Source: Anaerolineales bacterium
GTDB lineage: Bacteria; Chloroflexota; Anaerolineae; Anaerolineales; Villigracilaceae
DNA: 22,755 nucleotides
Direction: 5' to 3'
NCBI GenBank assembly: GCA_020847355.1
Contig: JADLCG010000075.1
Span: 1-22,755, forward strand
In this document: piece by piece, positions 13,215 through 21,419 of the stretch
Layout: the number at the start of each line of letters is the position of its first letter
Position numbering within the stretch: position 1 is the first letter of the stretch
Position numbers and translations under genes: made by a program
Notes under the pieces: generated by a model
Told to the model about the DNA's origin: nothing
Database searches by the model: none
What the model saw: only the letters and a program-made list of their open reading frames with translations

Positions 13215-13670
13215 TTAAGCGATCAATTCAACAGCGCCGCCAGCTTTTTCGATCTTAGCTTTGGCGCCTGCGCTTACGCGGTGAACATTAATCTTGAGCG
13301 CGACTTTCAGTTCGCCGCGTCCTAAAACCACAATTGGGTTTTTAGGGTCGCGGAGTAAGTGCGCTTTTTCGAGGGTTTCAGGGTTGACGGTCTCGTTGGC
13401 TTTGAAAGCTTCCGAGAGTTGATCGAGGTTGATCTCGTTGTAGGTCACCTGATTGGGCGGCGTGAAGCCTTCGCCGCGGAAGAACGGCAAACGGCGGAAG
13501 AACGGCAAGTTGCCGCCTTGGCGGTATAAGTGACCGCCTTCTCCCGAGCGCGAACCTGCGCCTTTTGTACCGCGACCGGCTGTCTTGCCTTGTCCGGCGG
13601 AGATACCGCGTCCAACGCGCTTATTTTTTTGCTTTGAGCCAACGTTCGGCTTGAGATCGTGAAGTTTCAT
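13215..13670 (-). CDS. rplO: 50S ribosomal protein L15
   Basis: A 151-residue L15, an early large-subunit assembly protein. The Gly/Arg-rich N-terminal extension (RVGRGISAGQGKTAGRG) threads into 23S rRNA. GNLPFFRRLPFFRGEGF and the C-terminal globular VHRVSAGAKAKIEKAGG are conserved. It lies 8 nt after rpmD and 20 nt before secY. Confidence 0.98.
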   Translation of the reverse strand: MKLHDLKPNVGSKQKNKRVGRGISAGQGKTAGRGTKGAGSRSGEGGHLYRQGGNLPFFRRLPFFRGEGFTPPNQVTYNEINLDQLSEAFKANETVNPETLEKAHLLRDPKNPIVVLGRGELKVALKINVHRVSAGAKAKIEKAGGAVELIA

Positions 13671-13678
13671 AATGCAAC

Positions 13679-13876
13679 CTACTCTTCAATTTTGAGCAAA
13701 TGGATGATTTTATTTAACATCCCGCGTAAAGCCGGAGTATCTTTATGCTCAACGGTTTGATGTAAACGGCGAAGCCCAAGCGCTTTGACAGTCGCTTTTT
13801 GATCTTTGGTGTAGCCAATCGCGCTCCGCACCAAAGTCACGCGCAGGGTTTTGCCGGTTGTCGCTTTGTTAGGCAT
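13679..13876 (-). CDS. rpmD: 50S ribosomal protein L30
   Basis: A 65-residue L30 of the bacterial short type, with LRVTLVRSAIGYTKDQKATVKALGLRR and the helix following HKDTPALRGML. I chose the ATG at 13876, with GGAGGA 6 nt upstream; the longer in-frame start at 13963 lies in rpsE and adds 29 residues foreign to L30. Its first 8 nt overlap the end of rpsE, indicating translational coupling. Confidence 0.97.
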   Translation of the reverse strand: MPNKATTGKTLRVTLVRSAIGYTKDQKATVKALGLRRLHQTVEHKDTPALRGMLNKIIHLLKIEE

Positions 13877-14414
13877 GTTGCTTCCTCCGTTCCCAGAATG
13901 GGGCAACTTCATCCGCGCGTTTGCCGCGGCGAGCGGCTTCCAGCGCCGGAGAGCGGAGTCCATCTAGAGCGTCAAAAGTCGCCATAACGACGTTCAACAC
14001 GTTGGCGCTGCCCATAGACTTGGTGAGGATATCGCGCACGCCAGCTACTTCGAGCACGGCGCGCACGCCGCCAGCCGCGATTACGCCCGTTCCGGGCGAG
14101 GCTGGTTTTAGAAATACTTTCGCGCCGGCGGTTTTGCCGAGGATTTCATGCGGAATGGTAGTTCCGGCAAGGTGCACGTTGCGTAAATTTTTGCGCGCGC
14201 GTTCAGAGGCTTTGCGCATCGCATCCGGGACGGCATTCGCCTTCCCCACGCCCATGCCAATGCTTCCTTTTTTATCGCCAACCACAACGGTCACGCGGAA
14301 GCGGAAACGACGACCGCCTTTGACTACTTTAGCGACGCGGGCAATTTCAATCACGCGCTCTTCGTAAGCGTCTTGCGTTTCAAACTGTTGTCCTGTAAAT
14401 TCTTTTTCTGCCAT
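13869..14414 (-). CDS. rpsE: 30S ribosomal protein S5
   Basis: A 181-residue S5, important for decoding fidelity and mRNA unwinding at the entry site. The N-terminal dsRBD-like fold has FRFRVTVVVGDKKGSIGMGVGKA, and the C-terminal part has VFLKPASPGTGVIAAGGVRAVLE. A short basic tail after RRGKRADEV replaces longer extensions. The stop overlaps the rpmD start by 8 nt. Confidence 0.98.
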   Translation of the reverse strand: MAEKEFTGQQFETQDAYEERVIEIARVAKVVKGGRRFRFRVTVVVGDKKGSIGMGVGKANAVPDAMRKASERARKNLRNVHLAGTTIPHEILGKTAGAKVFLKPASPGTGVIAAGGVRAVLEVAGVRDILTKSMGSANVLNVVMATFDALDGLRSPALEAARRGKRADEVAPFWERRKQHA

Positions 14415-14439
14415 ATCTTTCTCCGTGTTCTACAACACT

Positions 14440-14805
14440 TTAGAATTGCAAGCCGCCTTCGCGCGCGCCATCGGCTAAAGCCTTAACACGCCCGACATAA
14501 CGGAAGCCGCCACGATCAAACACAACTGAAGAAATCCCTTTGGATTTAGCGCGCTCGGCAACCGCTTGACCAATTGCCTTAGCTTGCTCAATTTTCTTCA
14601 AACCCTTCACTTTTTCGCGCAGGTCTTTGTCAATCGTAGACGCGGAAACGAGGGTGTTGCCATCCATATCGTCAATCACCTGGGCATAGATGCCCGAAAG
14701 GCTCTTGAAGATGTTCAAGCGCGGACGTTCGGGAGTGCCGAAAATCTGCTTGCGAACGCGCGCATGGCGGCGTTGACGAGCGAGGGAACGATTATTTTTT
14801 GCCAT
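14440..14805 (-). CDS. rplR: 50S ribosomal protein L18
   Basis: A 121-residue L18, which binds 5S rRNA. RRHARVRKQIFGTPERPRLNIF and the C-terminal SSVVFDRGGFRYVGRVKALADGAREGGLQF are diagnostic. It starts 3 nt after the rplF stop and ends 25 nt before rpsE. Confidence 0.98.
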   Translation of the reverse strand: MAKNNRSLARQRRHARVRKQIFGTPERPRLNIFKSLSGIYAQVIDDMDGNTLVSASTIDKDLREKVKGLKKIEQAKAIGQAVAERAKSKGISSVVFDRGGFRYVGRVKALADGAREGGLQF

Positions 14806-14808
14806 CGC

Positions 14809-15354
14809 TTATTTTCCTTTTCCAGCTTTACCGGCTTTGCGGCGAATGCGTTCGCCTAAGTAGCGAATGCCTTTGCCATGATATGGCTCGGGCGGACGGA
14901 CGTTGCGAATATTCGCGGCAACCTGACCGACGAGTTCTTTATCAAAGCCTAAAATCTTAATTTGGCGCGTCTTAGCGTCCGTTTCAAACGTAACGCCAGC
15001 CGGAGGCTCAATTTTCACGGGATGTGAGTAACCCACGTATAACGCTAAAACTTTGGCTTCCATCTCAGCGCGATAGCCCACGCCTTCCACTTCAAGGATG
15101 ACTTCGTGGCCCTTGCTCACGCCGCGAACCATATTTGCGAGGATGGCGCGCGTGGTGCCGTGCAGGGCGCGCTCAGCGGCGTCTTCAGAGTTGCGGGTAA
15201 TTTCCAACTGATTGTTTTCCAATTTGATACCAATCAAGTTGGAGAACATGCGTTGTAATTCGCCCTTTGGACCTTTGACGCGAACGGTGGAACCATTTAC
15301 GTCAACTTGTACGCCGCCGGGAATTTCAACAGGTAAACGACCAATACGAGACAC
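14809..15354 (-). CDS. rplF: 50S ribosomal protein L6
   Basis: A 181-residue L6 made of two homologous domains, near the sarcin-ricin loop and stalk base. Landmarks are SRIGRLPVEIPGGV at the start, VEGVGYRAEM in the middle, and the C-terminal RPPEPYHGKGIRYLGERIRRKAGK. The start codon is GTG behind a strong GGAGGT about 5 nt upstream. It lies 9 nt after rpsH. Confidence 0.98.
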   Translation of the reverse strand: MSRIGRLPVEIPGGVQVDVNGSTVRVKGPKGELQRMFSNLIGIKLENNQLEITRNSEDAAERALHGTTRAILANMVRGVSKGHEVILEVEGVGYRAEMEAKVLALYVGYSHPVKIEPPAGVTFETDAKTRQIKILGFDKELVGQVAANIRNVRPPEPYHGKGIRYLGERIRRKAGKAGKGK

Positions 15355-15363
15355 TATAACCTC

Positions 15364-15777
15364 CTACCACGCCTTGCAGAGAATCTCGCCGCCTACGCCC
15401 AATTGTCGAGCGCGCGCGCCGGTCATCACGCCCTTGGGGGTTGAGAGAATGGCAACGCCGATTCCCGAAAGCACCCAGGGGATTTCTGTTTTCTTAGTGT
15501 AGATTCTGCGTCCGGGCGAGCTGACTCTTTCAAGTCCAGAGAGAACCGCGCGTCTTTCGCGGCGTTCGCCGACGTACTTAATCTTCACGCGTAGGACTTT
15601 TTGCGCTTCGCGCTCGCCGTCCACGACTTCAAAATCTTCGAGAAAGCCTTCATCTTTGAGGATTTTAGCGATCTCTACTTTAATCTTTGAGTTGGGCATT
15701 CCAACCTGTGTATGGCCAGCCATCACAGCGTTTCGAATGCGAGTCAACATATCAGCAATTGGATCATTTATAGCCAT
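15364..15777 (-). CDS. rpsH: 30S ribosomal protein S8
   Basis: A 137-residue S8, a primary 16S rRNA binder. DPIADMLTRIRNA at the start and the C-terminal GIGVAILSTPKGVMTGARARQLGVGGEILCKAW are characteristic. GGAGGT lies 6 nt before the ATG. S8 represses the spc operon in enterobacteria by binding within rplE; I did not identify an equivalent site here. Confidence 0.98.
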   Translation of the reverse strand: MAINDPIADMLTRIRNAVMAGHTQVGMPNSKIKVEIAKILKDEGFLEDFEVVDGEREAQKVLRVKIKYVGERRERRAVLSGLERVSSPGRRIYTKKTEIPWVLSGIGVAILSTPKGVMTGARARQLGVGGEILCKAW

Positions 15778-15792
15778 GACTCTACCTCCGGC

Positions 15793-15975
15793 TTACCAGG
15801 ATGACTTAACTACGCCGGGGATTTTGCCCGTTAGCGCTAACTCACGGAAGCAAATACGGCATAGACCAAAACGACGAATATAACCGCGCGCGCGGCCGCA
15901 ACGCTGACAGCGATTGCGCACTTGCACTGCGTGGCGGCGTCTTAATTCACGATACTGCATACATTTCTTTGCCAT
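15793..15975 (-). CDS. rpsN: 30S ribosomal protein S14, type Z
   Basis: A 60-residue S14 of the short zinc-binding type, with ligands Cys23, Cys26, Cys39 and Cys42 (RCQRCGR and GLCRICF) and the conserved C-terminus GKIPGVVKSSW. It starts only 2 nt after rplE. The long zinc-free S14 of many Proteobacteria is different, so this supports a Gram-positive-like or Chloroflexota lineage. Confidence 0.98.
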   Translation of the reverse strand: MAKKCMQYRELRRRHAVQVRNRCQRCGRARGYIRRFGLCRICFRELALTGKIPGVVKSSW

Positions 15976-15977
15976 AA

Positions 15978-16529
15978 TTACGCATCCTTCTTATTGCTAA
16001 ACGGCATACCGAGCGCTTGTAATAAAGCGCGAGCTTGGTTATCGTCTTGGGCAGTGGTTACAATGGTGATTTCCATGCCGCGCAATTTATCAATTTTGTC
16101 GTATTCGATCTCAGGGAAAACCAATTGATCCTTGAGGCCTAAGGTGTAGTTTCCGCGTCCGTCAAATGCGTTGGCGGAGACGCCGCGAAAATCGCGGACG
16201 CGCGGCAAGGCGATGTTCAGTAAGCGGTCTAAGAACGCCCACATTTTTCCGCCGCGCAGAGTCACTTTTGCGCCGATCAAACGTCCTTCGCGGAGTTTGA
16301 AGTTCGCAATCGCTTTTTTGGCTTTGGTCTGAACGGGTTTTTGCCCGGTGATGGCGGCTAAATCTGAGGTTGCCGCTTCGAGAGCTTTGGGGTTATCCAT
16401 CGCTTCGCCCAGCCCGATGTTCAAAACCACTTTTTCAATGCGCGGAATTTGCATCACATTCTTGAAGCCGAATGATTTAAACAAGGCCGGAGCCACTTCT
16501 TTGGTGTAAAGTTCTTGCATTCTGTTCAT
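15978..16529 (-). CDS. rplE: 50S ribosomal protein L5
   Basis: A 183-residue L5, which binds 5S rRNA in the central protuberance. IPRIEKVVLNIGLGEAM, the TGQKPVQTKAKKAIANFKLREG region, RGGKMWAFLDRLLNIALPRVRDFRG and the ITIVTTAQDDNQARALL end are clear. I chose the ATG at 16529, with GGAG 8 nt upstream; the longer in-frame start at 16577 overlaps rplX and adds a non-family stretch. The gap after rplX is 17 nt. Confidence 0.97.
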   Translation of the reverse strand: MNRMQELYTKEVAPALFKSFGFKNVMQIPRIEKVVLNIGLGEAMDNPKALEAATSDLAAITGQKPVQTKAKKAIANFKLREGRLIGAKVTLRGGKMWAFLDRLLNIALPRVRDFRGVSANAFDGRGNYTLGLKDQLVFPEIEYDKIDKLRGMEITIVTTAQDDNQARALLQALGMPFSNKKDA

Positions 16530-16546
16530 CTTATTCGCTCCACAGC

Positions 16547-16882
16547 CTAACCGATCGTCGCTTCGCATTGTTTGCAAATGCGGTGCGCGCCTTGTTCGTC
16601 GCGTTGAATGCCAACGCGCGTGGCTTCGTTACATTTTGGGCAAACCAACATGATATTGGAAATATCAATCGGGGCTTCAAATTGAATGCGCCCGGCGCTT
16701 TGAATATTGCGACCAGATTGGTTTTGCTGTTGTTTTTGGTGCTTGGTGCGGATGTTGATACCCTGCACCACCACTCGGCGTTTGTCAATCAAGACATTGA
16801 TGACTTCGCCGCGCTTGCCAATATCGTCGCGTTTGCCGCTGATCAGTTCAACTGTATCGCCTTTGCGTATCTTAACGTTCAT
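16547..16882 (-). CDS. rplX: 50S ribosomal protein L24, with zinc-ribbon-like cysteines
   Basis: A 111-residue L24, an assembly initiator near the exit tunnel. The KOW motif KIRKGDTVELISGKRDDIGKRG opens the protein, then GINIRTKHQK. The C-terminal part has four cysteines (81, 84, 103, 106) as two CxxC pairs, suggesting a bound zinc. AGGAG lies 6 nt before the ATG, overlapping the end of rplN. Confidence 0.98.
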   Translation of the reverse strand: MNVKIRKGDTVELISGKRDDIGKRGEVINVLIDKRRVVVQGINIRTKHQKQQQNQSGRNIQSAGRIQFEAPIDISNIMLVCPKCNEATRVGIQRDEQGAHRICKQCEATIG

Positions 16883-16891
16883 CGTCAGCTC

Positions 16892-17263
16892 CTACAGCAC
16901 TTCCGGGGCAAGCGACACGATCTTCATGTAGCCGAGGTCGCGCAATTCGCGCGCCACTGGTCCAAAGATGCGTGTGCCCCTGGGGTTTTCGCCGCCTTCG
17001 TCTAAGATGACAGCGGCGTTATCGTCAAAGCGGATGTAAGAACCGTCTTCGCGCCGCCACTCTTTTGTGCAACGGACGATAACAGCTTTGACAACTTCGC
17101 TTTTCTTTACGGATCCTTGCGGAGCCGCAGATTTTACAGTGGCGACCACGACATCTCCAATGGCGCCATATTTGCGCCTTGAACCGCCCAACACATGGAT
17201 GACGAGCAATTCACGGGCGCCGGTGTTATCAGCTACTTTTAAGCGGGATTCATGTTGAATCAT
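16892..17263 (-). CDS. rplN: 50S ribosomal protein L14
   Basis: A 123-residue L14 at the subunit interface. MIQHESRLKVADNTGARELLVIHVLGGS and the end GTRIFGPVARELRDLGYMKIVSLAPEVL are diagnostic. AGGAG lies 7 nt before the ATG, with the rpsQ stop codon inside the Shine-Dalgarno. Confidence 0.98.
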   Translation of the reverse strand: MIQHESRLKVADNTGARELLVIHVLGGSRRKYGAIGDVVVATVKSAAPQGSVKKSEVVKAVIVRCTKEWRREDGSYIRFDDNAAVILDEGGENPRGTRIFGPVARELRDLGYMKIVSLAPEVL

Positions 17264-17265
17264 GG

Positions 17266-17538
17266 CTATTCTCCTACGCCTTGATCCGCAGTGCGGACTT
17301 CGCGCTTGACCACAAGTTCAACTGCCCAGCGCTTATCGCGGGATAACGGCTTGGTTTCAACAATTTGAACTTCATCGCCAATTTCACAGCCGATTTCATC
17401 GTGGGCTTTGACCCGCGCGCTGGAATGGACGACTTTCTTATATAACGGGTGGCGATAAGTTCGCGTAATTTCAACCACCACAGTTTTGGTCATTTTGTTG
17501 CTGGTGACCACGCCAATCATTCGACGACGATTATTCAT
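17266..17538 (-). CDS. rpsQ: 30S ribosomal protein S17
   Basis: A 90-residue S17, a primary 16S rRNA binder with an OB fold. RRRMIGVVTSNKMTKTVVVEITR and HDEIGCEIGDEVQIVETKPLSRDKRW are conserved. Its ATG overlaps the rpmC stop as ATGA, a classic coupling signal. Confidence 0.98.
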   Translation of the reverse strand: MNNRRRMIGVVTSNKMTKTVVVEITRTYRHPLYKKVVHSSARVKAHDEIGCEIGDEVQIVETKPLSRDKRWAVELVVKREVRTADQGVGE

Positions 17539-17753
17539 TTTGCACCTTCCACAGCCGAGCGTTCAGCCTCGCGCAAGATTGTTACCATGCGGGCGATGTC
17601 GCGGCGCAAGATCTTCACGCGACTGGTATCGGTCAATTGACCAGTCACTTGCTGAAAGCGCAGTTTCATCATTTCTTCGCGGGCATCCGCCACTTTTGTG
17701 CGGATTTCTTCCACCGCCAATTTGCGAATGTCTTCTATCTTCATAGCCTTCAT
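17535..17753 (-). CDS. rpmC: 50S ribosomal protein L29
   Basis: A 72-residue L29, a two-helix hairpin near the exit tunnel. MKIEDIRKLAVEEIRTKVADAREEMMKLRFQQ, then the conserved IARMVTILREAE. The start is the first ATG, 3 nt after rplP; a second ATG three codons later has poor spacing to any Shine-Dalgarno. It overlaps rpsQ by 4 nt. Confidence 0.97.
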   Translation of the reverse strand: MKAMKIEDIRKLAVEEIRTKVADAREEMMKLRFQQVTGQLTDTSRVKILRRDIARMVTILREAERSAVEGAK

Positions 17754-17756
17754 GGT

Positions 17757-18176
17757 TTATTCTTCTCCTGCGTGGCGAGCCACAACTTTAGTCTTAATGG
17801 AGAATTTATATTGGGCGCTCTTCAAAGCGGCCACGGCGATCTCAGCGGGCAAACCGCCCACTTCAAACATGACCCGGCCCGGCTTCACTACCGCCACATA
17901 ATACTCAACGTTACCTTTACCAGAACCCATACGAGTCTCTGGGGGTTTGTGCGTAAAAGGTTTGGCTGGGAAGATGCGAATCCAGATCTTTCCGCGTCGT
18001 TTCATCTCGCGCACAATTGAACGACGAGCCGCTTCAATTTGACGGGCGGTCACCCAGCCCGGTTCCAACGCTTGCAAACCGTATTCGCCGAAGGATACTT
18101 CTGCGCCGCGAAGCGCCTTACCCTTCATACGACCGCGCATTTGCTTGCGCCACTTAACACGTTTTGGCATCAACAT
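17757..18176 (-). CDS. rplP: 50S ribosomal protein L16
   Basis: A 139-residue L16, near the A-site tRNA elbow. MPKRVKWRKQMRGRMKG, VSFGEYGLQALEPGWVTARQIEAARR and GKGNVEYYVAVVKPGRVMFE are conserved. The start at 18176 is favoured by GAGGT 7 nt upstream; an ATG two codons later (MPKRV) is also possible. Confidence 0.97.
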   Translation of the reverse strand: MLMPKRVKWRKQMRGRMKGKALRGAEVSFGEYGLQALEPGWVTARQIEAARRSIVREMKRRGKIWIRIFPAKPFTHKPPETRMGSGKGNVEYYVAVVKPGRVMFEVGGLPAEIAVAALKSAQYKFSIKTKVVARHAGEE

Positions 18177-18206
18177 ATCGTCTACCTCATCTAAGTGCCT
18201 CAGCGA

Positions 18207-18956
18207 TTACTCGCTGACGTACACGCCTTCCGTCGCTTCGGTCTTTTCTTCCGCTTCAGGTACGGCTTCGCCTTTATAAATCCAGACCTTGATTCCTAGT
18301 TGTCCGTAGGTCGTCGAAGCTTCTGCAGTTGCGAAATCCAAATTGGCGCGCAGGGTTTGGAGCGGCACGCGACCTTCGCGCAACCACACGTCACGGGACA
18401 TTTCCGCTCCGCCTAAACGTCCGCCAACTAAAATCTTAATTCCTTCAGCGCCTTGTTTCATGGCTTGTTGAATTGCGCGCTTCATGGCGCGGCGATAAGC
18501 AATTCGGCGTTCCAGTTGATCGGCGATATTCTTCGCGACCAACATTGCATCCACGTCTGGGGATGAAACTTCCTTGATGTCTAATTCGACTTTCTTTCCG
18601 ACCAAGGCTTCAAGCGCCTGACGGATTTTCTTCACGCCTTCGCCTTTGCGCCCAATCAATATGCCGGGCTTGGCGGTGTGAATGGCAACGCGGATTTTTC
18701 CCGGCGTGCGCTCCACGTCAATGCGGGAAATGCCCGCCTTGCCGTCTTTCACTGTATCGGGAATTTCCTTACGCAATTCGCGGACTTTCTCATTCGCGGC
18801 AGAACCGCCCTTGGAAGTTTTACCAAGCAACAGGTTGCGAATGGCGAAATCCTGGTGGAGTTGTTGGCGATAGGCGCTGCCTTCGGCAAACCAACGACCG
18901 CCCCACGGCTGATTAATTCCCAAACGAAAACCAACGGGATGTACTTTTCGACCCAT
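18207..18956 (-). CDS. rpsC: 30S ribosomal protein S3
   Basis: A 249-residue S3 at the mRNA entry channel. MGRKVHPVGFRLGI opens the protein, the KH motif GILIGRKGEGVKKIR lies at about 95-109, and the C-terminal domain has KGAEGIKILVGGRLGGAEM-type residues. The acidic end (EAEEKTEATEG) is a lineage-specific extension. AAGGAG precedes the ATG by 5 nt. Confidence 0.98.
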   Translation of the reverse strand: MGRKVHPVGFRLGINQPWGGRWFAEGSAYRQQLHQDFAIRNLLLGKTSKGGSAANEKVRELRKEIPDTVKDGKAGISRIDVERTPGKIRVAIHTAKPGILIGRKGEGVKKIRQALEALVGKKVELDIKEVSSPDVDAMLVAKNIADQLERRIAYRRAMKRAIQQAMKQGAEGIKILVGGRLGGAEMSRDVWLREGRVPLQTLRANLDFATAEASTTYGQLGIKVWIYKGEAVPEAEEKTEATEGVYVSE

Positions 18957-18965
18957 AAATTCTCC

Positions 18966-19307
18966 TTAAGCTCCACGCTCGCGCAAGATAACAGTGACAT
19001 GCGAGTTTCTTCGCAAGACTGGTTTGAACCGACCGCGGGCGCCAAAACGACGCCACTTACGAGTTGGGGCTTCATCAGCGGTGATTTTGGCGATGTAAAG
19101 ATCGTCACGGCTGACGCCGAAATTTTCTTCGGCATTGGCGACCGCCGAAGCTACCAATTTATAAACCGGTAGCGCCGCGCCTTTATTGACAAAGCGCAAG
19201 GTTTCGAGCGCTTCGTTAGCGTTTTTGCCGCGCACCAAATCAATCACCGAGCGCACTTTTTGAGCGGAGTGAGCAAGAAAACGAAGTTTAGCTTGAATAT
19301 CAGTCAT
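18966..19307 (-). CDS. rplV: 50S ribosomal protein L22
   Basis: A 113-residue L22. The helical start ends in VIDLVRGKNANEALETLRF. The long beta-hairpin (about 77-100, RKWRRFGARGRFKPVLRRN) reaches the exit-tunnel constriction, where changes can alter macrolide response. Length is normal. It lies 11 nt after rpsS. Confidence 0.98.
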   Translation of the reverse strand: MTDIQAKLRFLAHSAQKVRSVIDLVRGKNANEALETLRFVNKGAALPVYKLVASAVANAEENFGVSRDDLYIAKITADEAPTRKWRRFGARGRFKPVLRRNSHVTVILRERGA

Positions 19308-19318
19308 CTTCTAGCTCC

Positions 19319-19591
19319 TTACGCGGCTTTCTCGGAAGTTTGGTGGCCGCGGAAAGTTCGCGTCGGGGCGAATTCGCCCAAGCGATGACCGACCATATTC
19401 TCGGTAATGTAGATCGGCACATGGCGGCGGCCGTCATGGACGGCGATCGTGTGTCCGACCATTTGCGGGAAGATCACCGAAGCGCGACTCCACGTGCGAA
19501 TCACTTTCTTTTCATTTTTCTGATTCATTGCCTCGATGCGCTTGAGCAATTTCGGCTCAATGAACGGGCCCTTTTTTAATGAACGGGACAT
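19319..19591 (-). CDS. rpsS: 30S ribosomal protein S19
   Basis: A 90-residue S19 of the 30S head. MSRSLKKGPFIEPKLL, TWSRASVIFPQMVGHTIAVHDG and VGHRLGEFAPTRTFRGH are diagnostic. It lies 21 nt after rplB in the standard order. Confidence 0.98.
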   Translation of the reverse strand: MSRSLKKGPFIEPKLLKRIEAMNQKNEKKVIRTWSRASVIFPQMVGHTIAVHDGRRHVPIYITENMVGHRLGEFAPTRTFRGHQTSEKAA

Positions 19592-19612
19592 ATCTAAGTA
19601 CCTCGCTTACTC

Positions 19613-20449
19613 TTAGCGGCTCGTCTTACTACGACGGCGCACAATGTACTGATTAGATTTCTTGTTACGGCGGGTCTTATAGCCCAAAGTGGGTTTACCC
19701 CAAGGACTCTTCGGACCAGCGAGACCAATTGGCTGACGACCTTCGCCGCCGCCATGCGGATGGTCATTCGGGTTCATTGCGGAACCACGCACGGTCGGAC
19801 GAATGCCCTTGTGGCGTTTACGTCCCGCTTTACCTAATTTGACGTTGCCATGATCCAAATTGCCAACTTGACCGATCGTGGCATAACAAACTTGGTGGAT
19901 CAAACGAACTTCGCCGGAAGGCATACGAATTTGAGCGAAATCGCCTTCTTTCGCGAGCAGTTGCGCCGCGCCGCCAGCCGATCGAACTAACTGAGCGCCT
20001 TTGCCTTCTTTAACTTCAATGTTGTGGATCATCGTACCGACCGGTATATTGCTGATCGGCAACGCATTTCCAGAGCGGATTTCAGCGGAGGGACCAGACA
20101 TCAAAGTTTCGCCAACTTTTAGATCCAGCGGAGCGATGATGTAGCGTTTTTCTCCATCCGTATAGAAGAGCAATGCCAAGCGGGCTGTGCGGTTTGGATC
20201 GTACTCAATCGCCGCAACGCGCGCCGGAATGCCGTGCTTCTCGCGTTTGAAATCCACCAAGCGGATGAAACGGCGGGCGCCGCCTCCACGATGACGAACG
20301 GTAACGCGACCATGAGCATTGCGGCCGCCTCGATTTTTCTTAGGCGTTAACAACGAGCGTTCAGGGGTAGTCTTTGTAATTTCTTCAAAGGTGTACCCAG
20401 TCATGCCGCGCGTGCCTGGGGTAATTGGTTTATATTTTTTAACTGCCAT
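19613..20449 (-). CDS. rplB: 50S ribosomal protein L2
   Basis: A 278-residue L2, which is needed for subunit joining and peptidyl transfer. The RNA-binding domain has RYIIAPLDLKVGETL, and the conserved loop near the catalytic centre reads GSAMNPNDHPHGGGEGR, with its invariant His. The C-terminal tail is basic. Its ATG shares one base with the rplW stop (TAATG). Confidence 0.98.
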   Translation of the reverse strand: MAVKKYKPITPGTRGMTGYTFEEITKTTPERSLLTPKKNRGGRNAHGRVTVRHRGGGARRFIRLVDFKREKHGIPARVAAIEYDPNRTARLALLFYTDGEKRYIIAPLDLKVGETLMSGPSAEIRSGNALPISNIPVGTMIHNIEVKEGKGAQLVRSAGGAAQLLAKEGDFAQIRMPSGEVRLIHQVCYATIGQVGNLDHGNVKLGKAGRKRHKGIRPTVRGSAMNPNDHPHGGGEGRQPIGLAGPKSPWGKPTLGYKTRRNKKSNQYIVRRRSKTSR

Positions 20450-20754
20450 TATTGCACCCCTTCAAAGATTTCGAGGGGTTTACTTCCCTCGGCAAGGGTA
20501 ACGATCGCTTTTTTGAACGCTGGGCGGCGCACTAACAAACGGCGCGAACGCGAGCGACGGCCGCGTTTTGCCGGAGCGTTCATAATATTCACGCGCGCAA
20601 CGGTCACATCGAAAGCATGTTCCAAGGCTTCCTTAACCATTGTGCGAGTCGCATCATCATGAACGACAAATACATATTGACGCAATTTGCCCGATTGGTA
20701 GTTGGATTTTTCAGTTACCAGCGGGCGGACGAGGACATTGAAAATTTCAGACAT
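20449..20754 (-). CDS. rplW: 50S ribosomal protein L23
   Basis: A 101-residue L23, the docking site for trigger factor and SRP at the tunnel exit. NVLVRPLVTEKSNYQ and YVFVVHDDATRTMVKEALEHAFDV are conserved, with a basic loop KRGRRSRSRRLLVRRP. It starts 9 nt after rplD. Confidence 0.98.
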   Translation of the reverse strand: MSEIFNVLVRPLVTEKSNYQSGKLRQYVFVVHDDATRTMVKEALEHAFDVTVARVNIMNAPAKRGRRSRSRRLLVRRPAFKKAIVTLAEGSKPLEIFEGVQ

Positions 20755-20763
20755 GTCTCGCTC

Positions 20764-21393
20764 CTATCCAAGGTGCGCCACAAGCGCATCAATTGTCTTG
20801 ACTGGTAAGACAACTTTTTCATAATTTAAAATATCGCGAATGTTTACGTAGCCAGCCAGCAACACTTTCGCATTATCAAGATTGACTGTGCAACGCGCCA
20901 CTGTATCGTAGCTCTGATCTTTAGCGGGCATCAACACCAAAGCGGTTTGATCGCCAACCAAGTTTCCGAGCGCTTCTGCCATTACGCGGGTTTTTGGCTC
21001 TTTGAATTCGAGCGCATCAACTACCACGATGCCAGCTTCGGCGGCTTTTACAGACAAAGCCGAACGGAGCGCGGCTTGGCGCATCTTCTTGGGCATGCGC
21101 AATTCATAACTGCGTAGATGCGGCGTATGGATCCGACCGCCGCCTACCCATTGCGCGGCGCGAGTAGAACCCTGACGCGCGCGACCAGTTCCTTTTTGCT
21201 TCCAAGGTTTACGACCGCCGCCGGAAACCTCAGAGCGTACTTTGGTTTCGTGCGTGCCGAGCCGGGCATTCGCCATCTGGCGAACATAAGCTTGGTGCAT
21301 CAAATCTACATTAATTGGGGCTTCAAAAACTTGCGCAGGAAGTTCAACTTCGCGAAGTTTCTTACCTTGTATGTCTAAAACGTCTATTTTCAT
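20764..21393 (-). CDS. rplD: 50S ribosomal protein L4
   Basis: A 209-residue L4 with the tunnel-lining loop (about 44-90: RSEVSGGGRKPWKQKGTGRARQG context, then WVGGGRIHTP). L4 also represses the S10 operon in gamma-proteobacteria by binding its own leader RNA. The structured gap upstream of rplC is the obvious candidate for an analogous control here. It starts 26 nt after rplC. Confidence 0.97.
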   Translation of the reverse strand: MKIDVLDIQGKKLREVELPAQVFEAPINVDLMHQAYVRQMANARLGTHETKVRSEVSGGGRKPWKQKGTGRARQGSTRAAQWVGGGRIHTPHLRSYELRMPKKMRQAALRSALSVKAAEAGIVVVDALEFKEPKTRVMAEALGNLVGDQTALVLMPAKDQSYDTVARCTVNLDNAKVLLAGYVNIRDILNYEKVVLPVKTIDALVAHLG

Positions 21394-21419
21394 GGCTAAT
21401 TTGGCTCCCGTTTCCTGCG

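Noticed and set aside
13921..14367. 148-residue plus-strand ORF across rpsE
   Set aside because: Antisense to a conserved ribosomal gene, rich in Arg, Thr and Pro from codon mirroring, with no start signal.
16568..17005. 145-residue plus-strand ORF across rplX and rplN
   Set aside because: It covers two conserved minus-strand genes and their junction, and no protein family is recognisable.
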